A stretch of DNA of 64,000 nucleotides, from assembly GCF_019956555.1 (NCBI RefSeq), contig NZ_JAHBDQ010000015.1, positions 53,259 through 117,258 on the forward strand. Direction: 5' to 3'. The notes under the pieces are model-generated. The model was not told the DNA's origin, searched no databases, and worked only from the letters and a program-made list of their open reading frames with translations. A program made the position numbers and the translations under genes. Positions within the stretch are counted from its first letter, which is position 1, and the number at the start of each line of letters is the position of its first letter. Below, one piece after another: positions 32,479-41,976 of the stretch. The stretch comes from Pseudomonas sp. A-RE-19 (GTDB lineage: Bacteria > Pseudomonadota > Gammaproteobacteria > Pseudomonadales > Pseudomonadaceae).

Positions 32479-34553
32479 TGGTCACGCTCGGCCGCCTGAA
32501 GTCGCGCACAGGCGAGCAGTTCCAGGCGCCGGGCAGCGTCCGGGTCATCGAGCAGGGCTTCGCTGTCGCCGGGTAGCCTGCGGGACCAATTGGGGTGGGT
32601 GTCGGTGGTGCCGGGCAGGTTGGCCTGCTGTTCGATACCCAAGGCATCTTCCATTGGCAGCAATACCAGCGGCGCGCGGGTATGACCGAGGAAGCGAATG
32701 GCGGCATCGAGCACCTGATCGGTTTCGTGGGACTCTTCGCGGAAATTCTGCGGGTCCTGGCTCAGCACCCGGCGCAAACCTTCGCGCTCGCGTTCGCGAT
32801 GTTGGCGCCATTCGATTTCACCCGGGGCGTCGACCAGATTCAAGCGCGCGCTCCAATCGATATCGCGGCCATGCCACCAGCCATTGAGCGTCGGCAGGTC
32901 ATGGGTGCTGGTGGTGGCCAGGGCATTGTCCGGCCAGTCGAGAATCGGCTTGAAGTGAGCGTTGTCCTGTTCGAACAGCAGCACGCGCATGCCGAGGATC
33001 GAGCGCGCGATGAGTTTCTCCCGCAGGCCCTCGGGCACGGTGCCGAGGTCTTCGCCGAGGACGATGGCCTGATGCCGATGGGATTCGAGGGTCAGCAAAC
33101 GCAGCAAATCGTCTACCGGGTAATAGAGATAGGCACCGTCGCGGGGCGGTGCGTCATTGGGGATCACCCACAGTCGTTGCAAGCCCATGACGTGATCGAT
33201 ACGCAGGCCGCCGGCGTGGGCGAAGTTGGCCCGCAGCATTTCGATGAACGCGCGAAAGCCGTTGCGCACCAAGCCTTCGGGGGAGAACGCGGAAATGCCC
33301 CAGCCCTGGCCGGTGCGGTTGAGGATGTCGGGTGGCGCACCCACGGTCAGTGAGGCGAGCAATTCGTCCTGGCGACTCCAGGCCTGGCTGCCGCCGCCGT
33401 CGGCGCCCACGGCCAGGTCGGCGATCAGGCCGATGCCCATGCCGGCACCACGGGCGGCGGCCTGGGCGCGCTCCAGGCTGCGCGCAATCAGCCATTGGCA
33501 GAACGCGTAGTAGCCGATGCGGGTCGAATTTTCTTCGGCAAAATGCGCCAGAGCGGTGCTGCGCGGGTCACGCCATTCTTCGGGCCACTCGCGCCAGTCG
33601 AGGCTTTCACCGCGCTGCGCACGGGCTTCCTGGATCGCTTCGAAGCGGCAATGATTTTCCAGCGCTTCGCCACCGGTGTGACGGAAGCTGCTGAAGTCTG
33701 GATGCAAGGGATGTTCGCCGTGGACGAACCCTTCGTACAAGGCTTCGAGCAAGCGGTGTTTGGCGTCGGCGGCGGTGGGCCAGTCGATCAGTTGCAGTGC
33801 TTCGAGGTGCTTGAGCTCAGCACCAAGGCCGGTGGCGTCAATCGCGGTGCGCAGGGCACGCTCACCGAGAATCGCTCCGGGCGCCGCATACAGGCTGTTG
33901 AGGAACAAACGGCTGGATGGCGAGTAAGGGCTGTAACGCTGGGTATCGCCGCTGAACATCGCATGCAGCGGGCTGATCGCCAACGCTTCGGCGCCCCGTT
34001 CGCCGGCCACCCGGGCCAGGTCTTCAAGGGCCTGGGTATCGCCGAAACCGCCATCGCCGGGGCGGCGCAGCGCATACAACTGCACGCTCAGGCCCCAGGC
34101 CCGGGGGGTTTGACTGTCAACGGCATCGCCGACGCTGTAGCACCGCTGGGGTGCCACCGCCAGGGTGAAGGATTGATCGTCGATGCTGACGTGCTGATAA
34201 CCCACCGGCACCAGCCCGGGCAACACGGCGTCGTCATCGAGCTTCAGGTTGAGCCGTGAGCCGTCTTCGAGATGGATTTCACACGGGGTATGCGGTTCGA
34301 AGTAGTGGGCCAGATCCAGACCGACGCCCACGTCGCAGGTCAGCAGCGGTGGCAGGTGCCGGGTTTGTTGCACTTCCTGCAATTGCAGCAGGCTGGCGTC
34401 GATCTCCTGGGCGGTATTGGCGGGATGGCCAAGACCGGCCAGCACCGAGCGCAACACCGCCGGGGTGACTTTCTGTGGACGGCCATTGGCGTCGATCCAG
34501 TCGACGGCCAGGCCTGCTCGGCTGGCCAGAATTTCCAGTTGCGCATCACTCAT
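32475..34553 (-). CDS. malQ: 4-alpha-glucanotransferase (amylomaltase) MalQ
   Basis: This 692-residue GH77 enzyme disproportionates maltodextrins. The N-terminal part has a helical and beta region before the barrel; SPYSPSSRLFLNSLY, RIDHVMGLQRLW (nucleophile Asp), VLGEDLGTVPEGLRE (acid/base Glu) and STHDLPTLNGWW (third Asp) are all intact. I choose the ATG at 34553 (MSDAQLEIL) because it forms an ATGA overlap with the treZ stop and has GGAGAG upstream; an in-frame start further out lies within treZ. Its presence between treZ and treY suggests it reshapes short chains that TreY cannot use. Confidence 0.94.
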   Translation of the reverse strand: MSDAQLEILASRAGLAVDWIDANGRPQKVTPAVLRSVLAGLGHPANTAQEIDASLLQLQEVQQTRHLPPLLTCDVGVGLDLAHYFEPHTPCEIHLEDGSRLNLKLDDDAVLPGLVPVGYQHVSIDDQSFTLAVAPQRCYSVGDAVDSQTPRAWGLSVQLYALRRPGDGGFGDTQALEDLARVAGERGAEALAISPLHAMFSGDTQRYSPYSPSSRLFLNSLYAAPGAILGERALRTAIDATGLGAELKHLEALQLIDWPTAADAKHRLLEALYEGFVHGEHPLHPDFSSFRHTGGEALENHCRFEAIQEARAQRGESLDWREWPEEWRDPRSTALAHFAEENSTRIGYYAFCQWLIARSLERAQAAARGAGMGIGLIADLAVGADGGGSQAWSRQDELLASLTVGAPPDILNRTGQGWGISAFSPEGLVRNGFRAFIEMLRANFAHAGGLRIDHVMGLQRLWVIPNDAPPRDGAYLYYPVDDLLRLLTLESHRHQAIVLGEDLGTVPEGLREKLIARSILGMRVLLFEQDNAHFKPILDWPDNALATTSTHDLPTLNGWWHGRDIDWSARLNLVDAPGEIEWRQHREREREGLRRVLSQDPQNFREESHETDQVLDAAIRFLGHTRAPLVLLPMEDALGIEQQANLPGTTDTHPNWSRRLPGDSEALLDDPDAARRLELLACARLQAAERDQ

Positions 34554-36346
34554 GGGCGCTCTCCGTCCGGGGGTAGCAAAGGGGCTGCGGCCGTGAGGGT
34601 GACTAGCGCGCAATACGGGGCAAGCGTGCCCTGATCCAACAGACCGGCCGATTGTGGCGGGTGTTCGAACAGCAGCATCGCGTCGGCCTGTGGGGTGTGG
34701 ACCACGGGCGTGTCGCTGAGGTTCAGGTCAATGCGCAACTGACTGCCATCGCCCAGTCGCCAGCGCGCCGTCACCGCGCCTTCGGCCAGTACTTGCGCAC
34801 CCAGCGCCTGGGCGCCGGGCAGGTGCGGGATGATGTGTTGATGGCGGATCTGCAGCAGTCGGCGATACAGGTCGTAAATCGGCGGTTGCCGGCTGGAGCT
34901 CAGTTTTGGTCGCGACGCCTCGAAGGTCTGCGTCGCGTTCGGGTCGGGAATCTGCTCGCGTTTGTGCGGGTCGGCGAAGGCACTGAAGGCGGCGAACTCA
35001 TTGCGTCGACCTTCGCGCACCAACTCCGCCAATTCACCGTGGTGGCTGGTGAAAAACAGGAACGGTTGCTCGGCGGCGAACTCGTCGCCCATGAACATCA
35101 GCGGGATCATCGGCGACAACAACAGCAACGCGGTGGCGGCGTAAAGGGCATCAGGTGGGGTCAGTTGGTGCAAGCGCTCGCCAAAGGCGCGGTTGCCGAT
35201 CTGGTCGTGGTTCTGCAGGAAAAGCACGAAGGCCGTGGGCGGCAAGTGACCGCTGGACTCACCGCGGGGCGTACCGTGGCGGGTGATGTGGCCCTGGAAC
35301 ACGAAACCCTGGCTCAGGCACCGGGCGAGCTGTTCGGTGGGTTGCTTGGCATAGTCGGCGTAATAGGCGTCGGTTTCGCCGGTCAGTAGAACGTGCAGGG
35401 CGTTATGGCCGTCGTCGTTCCACTGCGCGTCGTAACCTTGCTCCAGCAGGCTGGCCTGGTTGTGCTCGTTTTCCGCCATGAGCCACACGTGCCGCGCCGG
35501 ATCGATTTGCCGGCGAACCCGTTGCGCCAGCTCCTGAAGAAAATCCGGGTCTTCGATGGCATGCACCGCGTCCAGGCGCAGGCCGTCAAAGTGATACTCC
35601 TGCAGCCACATCAGCGCATTGTCGATAAAAAAGTCGCGCACCTCGCGCCGCCGGAAGTCGATCGCCGCGCCCCACGGGGTGTGTTTGTCTTCGCGGAAAA
35701 AGCCTTTGGCGTAGCGATGCAGGTAATTGCCGTCCGGGCCGAAGTGGTTGTAGACCACGTCGAGAATGACCGCCAGGCCATGACCGTGGGCGGTGTCGAT
35801 CAGGTGTTTGAGTTGTTCGGGGGAGCCGTAGGAGGCCTGAGGGGCGTAAAGCAAAACCCCGTCATAGCCCCAGTTGCGCTCGCCAGGGAACTGCGCCAGC
35901 GGCATCAGTTCGATGGCGGTGATCCCCAGTTCGACCAGGCGCGCCAGATGCTGCTCGACCTCACTGAAACCGCCGAGTGCACCGACATGCAGCTCATAAA
36001 TCACCGCCTCATTCCATGGCCGACCCTGCCAGGCGCTGTGTTGCCATTGATAGGCGAGGGGATCGACCACCACGCTGTAGCCGTCGATATCGCCCGCCTG
36101 GGCGCGGGAGGCCGGGTCCGGCACCTCCATCTCGCCATCGATGTTGTAGCGGTAACAGCTCCCCGCGCGGCAGCGGGTCTTGATCACAAACCAGCCATCG
36201 GCCTGAGGCACCAGCGGCAGGGATTGCCCATCTTTCAGTTCGAGACTGACGAAAAACGCATCTGGCGCCCACAAGGCAAAACACGTGTGTTCTGCGTCCA
36301 GCATGATTGCGCCGTGGGGCCAGGTCTCAAGGGTCCGTAACGGCAT
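34550..36346 (-). CDS. treZ: Malto-oligosyltrehalose trehalohydrolase TreZ
   Basis: This 598-residue GH13_10 enzyme releases trehalose from maltooligosyl-trehalose. It has the N-terminal beta domain (CFALWAPDAFFVSLEL), the signature NEAVIYELHVGALG, and the catalytic Asp in FDGLRLDAVHAI, Glu in LMAENEHNQ and Asp in FLQNHDQIGN, all present. It lies 13 nt after glgA and overlaps malQ by ATGA. The ribosome site before 36346 is weak, so its translation may depend on glgA translation. Confidence 0.95.
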   Translation of the reverse strand: MPLRTLETWPHGAIMLDAEHTCFALWAPDAFFVSLELKDGQSLPLVPQADGWFVIKTRCRAGSCYRYNIDGEMEVPDPASRAQAGDIDGYSVVVDPLAYQWQHSAWQGRPWNEAVIYELHVGALGGFSEVEQHLARLVELGITAIELMPLAQFPGERNWGYDGVLLYAPQASYGSPEQLKHLIDTAHGHGLAVILDVVYNHFGPDGNYLHRYAKGFFREDKHTPWGAAIDFRRREVRDFFIDNALMWLQEYHFDGLRLDAVHAIEDPDFLQELAQRVRRQIDPARHVWLMAENEHNQASLLEQGYDAQWNDDGHNALHVLLTGETDAYYADYAKQPTEQLARCLSQGFVFQGHITRHGTPRGESSGHLPPTAFVLFLQNHDQIGNRAFGERLHQLTPPDALYAATALLLLSPMIPLMFMGDEFAAEQPFLFFTSHHGELAELVREGRRNEFAAFSAFADPHKREQIPDPNATQTFEASRPKLSSSRQPPIYDLYRRLLQIRHQHIIPHLPGAQALGAQVLAEGAVTARWRLGDGSQLRIDLNLSDTPVVHTPQADAMLLFEHPPQSAGLLDQGTLAPYCALVTLTAAAPLLPPDGERP

Positions 36347-36359
36347 CGTTGAAAGCCTC

Positions 36360-37946
36360 TTACTGTCTGCTCGATTTTCCCAGCGCTTTAGCCACCAGTT
36401 GTTCGTAGAGTTCGGCGTAGGGTTCGACCGCCTTGCACCAGTTGAAGGGCGCTGCCATGGCCCGGCAACGCATGGCGTTGAGCAGGCCGGGGAAGGCGAA
36501 CACCTTGAACGCGCGGCTCAGGGCTTCGCGATAACTTTCCACCGTGGACTCGTCAAAGAGGAAACCGGTCACGCCATTTTCAATGGTGTCGGCCAGGCCG
36601 CCGGTATTGCGCGCCACCGGCAATGAACCGAAACGCTGGGCATACATCTGGCTCAGGCCGCAGGGTTCGTAACGCGAAGGCATCAGCAGGAAATCACTGC
36701 CGGCGAACATCCGGCGGGCATCGGTTTCATTGAAGCCGATACGCACGCCGACGTGTCCGGGAAAGCGCAATGCCAATTCACGCATGGCTTGTTCTTCTTC
36801 CGGCTCGCCACGGCCGATGATCGCGATCTGGCCGCCGTTGGCGACAATGTATTCGGCCACCGCCTCGGTCAGGTCCAGGCCTTTCTGGTAGACCAGCCGC
36901 GAGACCACGGCGAACAACGGACCTTCTGAGTCTTCGAGACCGAACAGCTTGCGAACGTGCGCCGCGTTGACGGCTTTACCGTCCCAGTCGCCGATACCGA
37001 ACGGGTGGAACAGGTGCGGATCGGTGGCCGAGTCCCAGCTTTCATCGATGCCATTGGGAATCCCGCTGAGCAGGCCTTGCTGGGTCTTGGCGGCGAGAAA
37101 ACCATCGAGGCCACAGCCGAAGGCCGGCGTGGTGATTTCCTGGGCATAGGTGGCGCTGACGGTGGTGATGTGGCTCGAGTAGGCCATGCCGGCCTTGAGG
37201 AACGACATCTTGCCGTAAAACTCCATGCCTTCCTGTTGCAGGGCATGCATGGGAATGCCGAGTTCCGGGCACGAGCCGAGGCTGGTGACGCCCTGGTATG
37301 CCAGGTTGTGGATGGTGAACAGGGTCGGGGTGCGTTGGCCACGCCAGTGCATATAGGCAGGAGCCAGGCCGGCGGGCCAGTCGTGGGCGTGCACCAGGTC
37401 CGGGCACCAGTGAATCTGGGCGAGGTTGGCGGCGATATCGGCGGCTGCGAGGCCCAGCCGGGCGAAACGAATATGGTTGTCCGGCCAGTCGCGGCCGTTG
37501 TTGGCGCCGTAAGGCGAACCTTCGCGCTCGTACAGTTCAGGGCAGATCAACACGTAAATGACCAGGCCGTCGGGCATGTCCATGCGCCCGATCTTGCAGG
37601 GCGGCAACGCTGCGTGCCCACCCAGCTCACCGATGATATGAATCGGGTTTTCGCTGTTCAACACTTGCGGATAACCGGGGATGAGCACCCGGACATCGTG
37701 CAGATGAGCCATGGCTCGCGGCAGCGCGGCGGAAACGTCGCCAAGACCTCCGGTCTTCACCAGATCGGCAATCTCCGAGGTCACGAACAGGACTTTCTTT
37801 TTATTGGGATTCTGGCTGGCTACCGGTGCCAGTGTCTTGGGAATCGGCATGTTGACCGATTTGGCACTGAGGACACCGACGGTGCTCGTTTCCCCGACCT
37901 GCTGATGAGCACGTTCTCCCTGAATATCTAAAGCCGCACTGATCAT
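36360..37946 (-). CDS. glgA: Glycogen synthase GlgA
   Basis: This 528-residue GT5 glycosyltransferase has about 50 extra N-terminal residues and then KKVLFVTSEIADLVKTGGLGDVSAALP with the nucleotide-sugar KxGGL motif. The second Rossmann half contains RYEPCGLSQMYAQRFG and GLADTIENGVTGF. I choose ATG 37946 (MISAALDIQ) because GGGAG lies just upstream; the residues before it are unlike protein. In the family GlgA adds glucose from ADP-glucose to alpha-glucan. No glgC (ADP-glucose pyrophosphorylase) is in this window, so the donor supply is unclear. It leads the operon glgA-treZ-malQ-treY-DUF2934-glgX, all leftward. Confidence 0.93.
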   Translation of the reverse strand: MISAALDIQGERAHQQVGETSTVGVLSAKSVNMPIPKTLAPVASQNPNKKKVLFVTSEIADLVKTGGLGDVSAALPRAMAHLHDVRVLIPGYPQVLNSENPIHIIGELGGHAALPPCKIGRMDMPDGLVIYVLICPELYEREGSPYGANNGRDWPDNHIRFARLGLAAADIAANLAQIHWCPDLVHAHDWPAGLAPAYMHWRGQRTPTLFTIHNLAYQGVTSLGSCPELGIPMHALQQEGMEFYGKMSFLKAGMAYSSHITTVSATYAQEITTPAFGCGLDGFLAAKTQQGLLSGIPNGIDESWDSATDPHLFHPFGIGDWDGKAVNAAHVRKLFGLEDSEGPLFAVVSRLVYQKGLDLTEAVAEYIVANGGQIAIIGRGEPEEEQAMRELALRFPGHVGVRIGFNETDARRMFAGSDFLLMPSRYEPCGLSQMYAQRFGSLPVARNTGGLADTIENGVTGFLFDESTVESYREALSRAFKVFAFPGLLNAMRCRAMAAPFNWCKAVEPYAELYEQLVAKALGKSSRQ

Positions 37947-38436
37947 ATGAATCTCCCGTGTTGTTGATCTAATTCTAGGCCTGGCACAAACGGTGTTCGT
38001 GGCCAAATCCTGTGGCCGGGCGCAAACGCGCTACGCATCGGTGAGCAAGTGCTGCCCATGCGCTGAAGCAGAATGGGTGAAGTGGCTGTTGCAAGGAATG
38101 CACCAGTCGCTGTGGCCCTACTTTTAAGCTGACCCGAGGCCAAGACCAAAAGTTTCGATTTTTTTCACCGAATGACCAGCCGGTTTTACTCCGCGAAAAT
38201 CAGTCTAGGTCAGAACTTAGAGCGGGGTCGGCCAACCGGTGAAATTGTTCGACAATCGGTTGCTAGAGGGTACAAACCTGGGGGGCCTTGGGGGAGATGC
38301 ACCGACGAAGTGCAGGTTTGTTTTTTTGGAGTGGGTCAAATCGGGACCGGGAAGTCACGATATCGGGCGTGATGGGATGTGAGTTGCACCATTGCGGTGC
38401 GTAAGGTTTAGGGAGGTGTGGTGGGTTCGAGGGCCT
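37947..38436. other. Intergenic region upstream of glgA
   Basis: No gene is supportable here. The promoter of the glgA operon must lie in this stretch, read leftward. A CTAGAAT near 37970 on the minus strand is loosely like a stationary-phase minus-10 element but has no convincing partner. The 38130-38260 part is AT-richer than the surroundings. Confidence 0.4.
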
Positions 38437-38521
38437 CTTCGCGGGCAAGCCTCGCTCCTACAGGAATCATGCGAATCGTGCGAACGATGCGAACCTGTAG
38501 GAGCGAGGCTTGCCCGCGAAG
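38437..38521. repeat. REP-type inverted pair with a small direct repeat in the loop
   Basis: Arms 38437-38464 and 38494-38521 are 28 nt and perfectly complementary, GCGGGCAAGCCTCGCTCC core. The loop contains a triplicated GCGAA-type unit (ATGCGAATCGTGCGAACGATGC), unlike the loops of the other pairs. It ends 15 nt before the stop of the leftward dehydrogenase gene. Confidence 0.85.
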
Positions 38522-38536
38522 AACGGTAACGCGGTT

Positions 38537-39490
38537 TCAGCCCAGCAGCCGAATCGGGCCTCCGGCCGCCCAGGCTTGAATGTCTTCGATCATCTGCGAA
38601 AAAAACAATTGGTAGTTCTGCCGGCTGACGTACCCGACATGAGGCGTGGCCAATACATTGTCCAATGTTCTGAAGGGATGATGACGGGGCAACGGCTCGT
38701 GCTCGAACACGTCCAGCGCAGCGCCCGCCAGGCGTTTTTTCTGCAACGCCTTGATCAACGCCGCCTCATCGACAATCGGCCCGCGAGCGGTATTGACCAG
38801 CCATGCTGTGGGTTTCATCCAGTCCAGTGCCTGAGCATCCACCATTGCTCGGCTGCGTTCGCTAAGCACCAGATGGACCGACAGCACATCGGCCTGCTCG
38901 AACAGTTCCTGCTTGCTGACATAGGTGACGTCGACTTCGGCGGCCCGTTCGGCGGTCAGGTTTTCGCTCCAGGCAATCACCCGCATGCCGAACACTTGAC
39001 CGAACCGGGCGACCCGTTGACCGATGCTGCCCAGACCAAGAATCGCCAGGGTCTTGCCCTGCAGGTCGCCGCCCAGGCCTTGCTGCCAAAGACCTGAGCG
39101 CAAGGCGTTGGCTTCGGCCACCAGGTTGCGGGTCGCGGCCATGATCAGTGCCCAGGTCAATTCGGGAGCGGCGTGTTTGTAGCTGTCGGTGCCGCACACC
39201 TGAATGCCCAGGGCGGCGGCCGCTTTCAGGTCCAGGGCGGCGTTGCGCATGCCGCCGGTGACCAGCAATTTGAGTGCGGGCAAGCGGCGCAGCAGGTCTT
39301 CGTCGAACCGGGTGCGCTCGCGCATCACGCAGATCACCTCGAAGGCGCCCAGACGTTCGGCCAGGGTTTCGTTGTCGGCAGGGTAGTCATGGATAAAACT
39401 CACCTGGCCGATGCTGTCCAGCACCGACCAGTCCACCACGTCGCGAGCCACGTCCTGCCAGTCATCGATCACCGCAATCTGCACTGCCAT
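38537..39490 (-). CDS. D-2-hydroxyacid dehydrogenase family protein
   Basis: This 317-residue NAD(P)-dependent oxidoreductase has the Rossmann motif LGLGSIGQRVARFG in the middle, and the catalytic trio Arg (NTARGPIVDE), Glu (DVFEHEPLP) and His (ATPHVGYVS). The N-terminal AVIDDWQDVARDVVDW start and overall length fit the phosphoglycerate/hydroxypyruvate reductase-like branch. The substrate cannot be assigned. A GAGGT ribosome site precedes ATG 39490. The gene lies 13 nt after the hydrolase stop, so the two are probably co-transcribed. Confidence 0.9.
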   Translation of the reverse strand: MAVQIAVIDDWQDVARDVVDWSVLDSIGQVSFIHDYPADNETLAERLGAFEVICVMRERTRFDEDLLRRLPALKLLVTGGMRNAALDLKAAAALGIQVCGTDSYKHAAPELTWALIMAATRNLVAEANALRSGLWQQGLGGDLQGKTLAILGLGSIGQRVARFGQVFGMRVIAWSENLTAERAAEVDVTYVSKQELFEQADVLSVHLVLSERSRAMVDAQALDWMKPTAWLVNTARGPIVDEAALIKALQKKRLAGAALDVFEHEPLPRHHPFRTLDNVLATPHVGYVSRQNYQLFFSQMIEDIQAWAAGGPIRLLG

Positions 39491-39503
39491 CAGCTTTACC
39501 TCA

Positions 39504-40547
39504 TCAACGAAGGGGATTGGTTTTGTTCAGCCAGCCGAGTAATGCCTGATGGAATTTCGCCGGTTCCTCCATCTGCGGCGCGTGGCCAAGGCCCGGGAAT
39601 TCGATGAGCGTCGACTGTGGGATCAGTTTCGCCACTTGCTTGCCGAGTACGTCGTAATGGCCGATTTTCGCCTTGACCTCGGGCGATGCGATGTTCTTGT
39701 TGATGGCCGTGGTGTCGGAGGTGCCGATCAGCAGCAGGGTCGGCACTTTCAGGTCCTTGAACTCGTAGTACACCGGTTGGGTGAAGATCATGTCGTAAAT
39801 CAGCGCCGAGTTCCACGCCACCGCTGTTTTGCCCGGTCCGTTGGCCAGGCCTGCGTACATGTTCACCCAGCGGTCATACTCGGGCTTCCAGCGGCCATCG
39901 TAATAGGTGGTGCGTTGGTAGTCGCGGATACCTTGGGCTGTAACTTTCAGCTCTCGCTCATACCATTGATCAACCGTGAGATACGGTACGCCGAGGGCTT
40001 TCCAGTCTTCCAGGCCAATGGGATTGACCAGCGCCAGTTGTTCGACTTGATCGGGGTATTGCAAGGCATAACGGGTGGCGAGCATGCCGCCGGTGGAGTG
40101 CCCGAGCAGGGAGGCTTTCTGGATGCCGAGGGCCTTGAGCAGTTGCTGGGTGTTGGCCGCCAGTTGCTGGAAACTGTATTGATAGTGGTCCGGTTTGCTT
40201 GAGGTGCAGAAGCCGATCTGGTCCGGGGCGATGACCCGGTAACCGGCCTCGCTCAGCGCTTTGATCGTACTGTCCCAGGTCGCGCCGCAGAAATTCTTGC
40301 CGTGCATCAACACCACGCTGCGCCCGTTGGCCTTGCCATGAGCGGCGACGTCCATGTAACCCATTTGCAGGGATTTGCCCTGGGACTCAAAAGCGAAATG
40401 CTTGACCGTATAGGGGTACTCAAAGCCCTGAAGTTGCGCGCCGTATTGCGGCGTTTCGACCGGGTTCTGGTCCTGGGCATGGGCGAGAACCGGTAGTGCC
40501 GCCGTCAGCAGCAGGCCCGGTAACCAGCGGGAAAAAGTGGGTGACAT
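39504..40547 (-). CDS. Secreted alpha/beta hydrolase
   Basis: This 347-residue protein has a clear signal peptide (LPGLLLTAALPVLAHA, cleavage near residue 24) and an alpha/beta-hydrolase fold: an oxyanion-region HGKNFCG, the nucleophile elbow GHSTGG, a late Asp in IGTSDTTA and the catalytic His in LGHAPQ. It should be a periplasmic or exported esterase or epoxide-type hydrolase; substrate unknown. It precedes the dehydrogenase gene in the same direction. Confidence 0.88.
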   Translation of the reverse strand: MSPTFSRWLPGLLLTAALPVLAHAQDQNPVETPQYGAQLQGFEYPYTVKHFAFESQGKSLQMGYMDVAAHGKANGRSVVLMHGKNFCGATWDSTIKALSEAGYRVIAPDQIGFCTSSKPDHYQYSFQQLAANTQQLLKALGIQKASLLGHSTGGMLATRYALQYPDQVEQLALVNPIGLEDWKALGVPYLTVDQWYERELKVTAQGIRDYQRTTYYDGRWKPEYDRWVNMYAGLANGPGKTAVAWNSALIYDMIFTQPVYYEFKDLKVPTLLLIGTSDTTAINKNIASPEVKAKIGHYDVLGKQVAKLIPQSTLIEFPGLGHAPQMEEPAKFHQALLGWLNKTNPLR

Positions 40548-40666
40548 GGGGGAACTCCACAGGAAATCTGCCGATGCTTGACCGGTACGATTAGGGTGAC
40601 ATTAAAGATAGGCCACGATCGTAATGCCAAGCTGACTGGCACTGGGCAATGGCCCTGCATGATCGT

Positions 40667-41101
40667 TCAGCCCATCCAGCCCAGCGTAGCCAAGGCGAGC
40701 ACACCATAGCGGGCGCCCTTGGCGAGCGTCACGATCACCAGGAAACGCCCCAGCGGTTCGCGCATGACGCCAGCCACCAGCGTCATTGGGTCGCCGATGA
40801 TGGGCACCCAGCTCAGTAGCAAGGACCAATGACCGTAGCGCTGATAGTGCTTTTGGGCCTGGTGAAGATGGCGTGGGCTGACCGGAAACCAGCGTCGCTC
40901 ACGAAACCGTTCGATGCCGCGTCCCAGCCACCAGTTCAGCAGCGACCCCAACACGTTGCCCAGCGTTGCGACCGCCAGCAATGACCAGAGCCCGTACTGT
41001 CCGCTGAGCAACAGCCCCACCAGCACGGCTTCGGATTGCAAGGGCAGCAACGTCGCGGCACCGAATGCCGCGAGAAACAGCCCGATGAAGGCACCGAACA
41101 T
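40667..41101 (-). CDS. Small VTT/DedA-related membrane protein, YqaA-like
   Basis: This 144-residue protein has several hydrophobic helices (FGAFIGLFLAAFGAATLLPL, ALVGLLLSG-like, LLAVATLGNVLGSLLNWWLG) with a conserved GNVLGS turn and a later SWVPIIGDPMTLVAG re-entrant-like segment typical of the SNARE-associated/VTT superfamily. YqaA-type proteins are shorter than DedA and have no firmly known role. ATG 41101 shares its A with the stop of the upstream DUF411 gene (TGATG), so translation is coupled. Confidence 0.8.
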   Translation of the reverse strand: MFGAFIGLFLAAFGAATLLPLQSEAVLVGLLLSGQYGLWSLLAVATLGNVLGSLLNWWLGRGIERFRERRWFPVSPRHLHQAQKHYQRYGHWSLLLSWVPIIGDPMTLVAGVMREPLGRFLVIVTLAKGARYGVLALATLGWMG

Positions 41102-41547
41102 CAATGGCCGGGATAGTCCGCCACTACGACGTCAGTGCCATCCTTTTTCAGGCCGATCACCTGATAGGCGTCGCTCATGCCGTCCATTTCCATGCCGGGC
41201 GAGCCCATGGGCATGCCAGGGGCGGCAACCCCCAACAGATCGTCGCGCTTGCTCAAGGCCAGTACTTGATCGGCCGGCACATGGCCTTCGACGAATTTGC
41301 CGTTGATCACGGCCGTGTGGCAGGACGCCAGGCGAGGTGGCACGCCGTGTTGCTGCTTGAATACGCTCATGTCGGCTTCGACGTGGTCTTCAACCTTGAA
41401 GCCGTTGGCTTCCAGATGACTGATCCATTTTTTGCAGCAACCGCAATTGGCATCGCGGTGAACTTCGATGGGGATCAGGTCGGCGGCCTGAGTCAGGGAG
41501 GAGATAAAGAGGGCGCTCAGGGCGGCCAGACGCAGGTGGGTTCGCAT
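41101..41547 (-). CDS. DUF411 periplasmic protein with CGCC motif
   Basis: This 148-residue protein has a signal peptide (RLAALSALFISSLTQA, cleavage near residue 21) and a DUF411 domain beginning VHRDANCGCCKKWISHLEANGF, then SCHTAVINGKFVEGHVPADQV and a Met/Gly-rich GMPMGSPGMEMDGM stretch. The Cys cluster and Met-rich run suggest copper or other soft-metal binding; DUF411 proteins are often near metal-resistance genes. ATG 41547 is chosen because the signal peptide begins there. It is coupled to the following membrane protein gene. Confidence 0.85.
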   Translation of the reverse strand: MRTHLRLAALSALFISSLTQAADLIPIEVHRDANCGCCKKWISHLEANGFKVEDHVEADMSVFKQQHGVPPRLASCHTAVINGKFVEGHVPADQVLALSKRDDLLGVAAPGMPMGSPGMEMDGMSDAYQVIGLKKDGTDVVVADYPGH

Positions 41548-41976
41548 GGGAATCTCGTCTCGGGTTGCGGCAAAAAAGATGCATTTTGACCTCTTTTTCC
41601 GACTGGGCATTGCGCGAGTGTTTCGAAATTATACAAGGTCGGTTAGCCCGATCATCGCAGATCAATGCTGTCAGCCGAATGAGCGCGGGATTACAAGGCT
41701 GTCAGGTTTGGATCGTGCAAGATTCGTCTGCAACGACGGGCGGCGTGAAGCAGAAAGTGTCGCCCTTGATACAAACAAACTAACCAAGGCGTACATAAGA
41801 GCTTGAATAGTTAGCTGCGCCAATATCGAAAAGTTCATGTAGGCCAATGAAACAAGGCGCTTTGTGGTATGTGTCGTAAATGTACAAGAATTGTAAAAAA
41901 CGGAAATATTTGTTGGTGGCGTTAGTGTGCGCATCGATACTCGCCCGCACTTAACTCGGTTAAACAAGGAACTTTT
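41548..41976. other. Intergenic region between divergent genes
   Basis: This stretch separates the leftward DUF411 gene and the rightward gene near 41977. Bases 41770-41960 are markedly AT-rich (for example TTGTAAAAAACGGAAATATTT) and are the likely promoter of the rightward gene. I find no convincing gene, terminator or dyad in it. Confidence 0.4.

Noticed and set aside
37960..37980. CTAGAAT as a stationary-phase (RpoS-type) minus-10 for the glgA operon
   Set aside because: Two mismatches to the usual core and no partner at the right distance; too weak to call.
38172..38372. 66-codon frame upstream of glgA
   Set aside because: No ribosome site, composition unlike protein, and it overlaps the likely promoter region; no similarity recognised.
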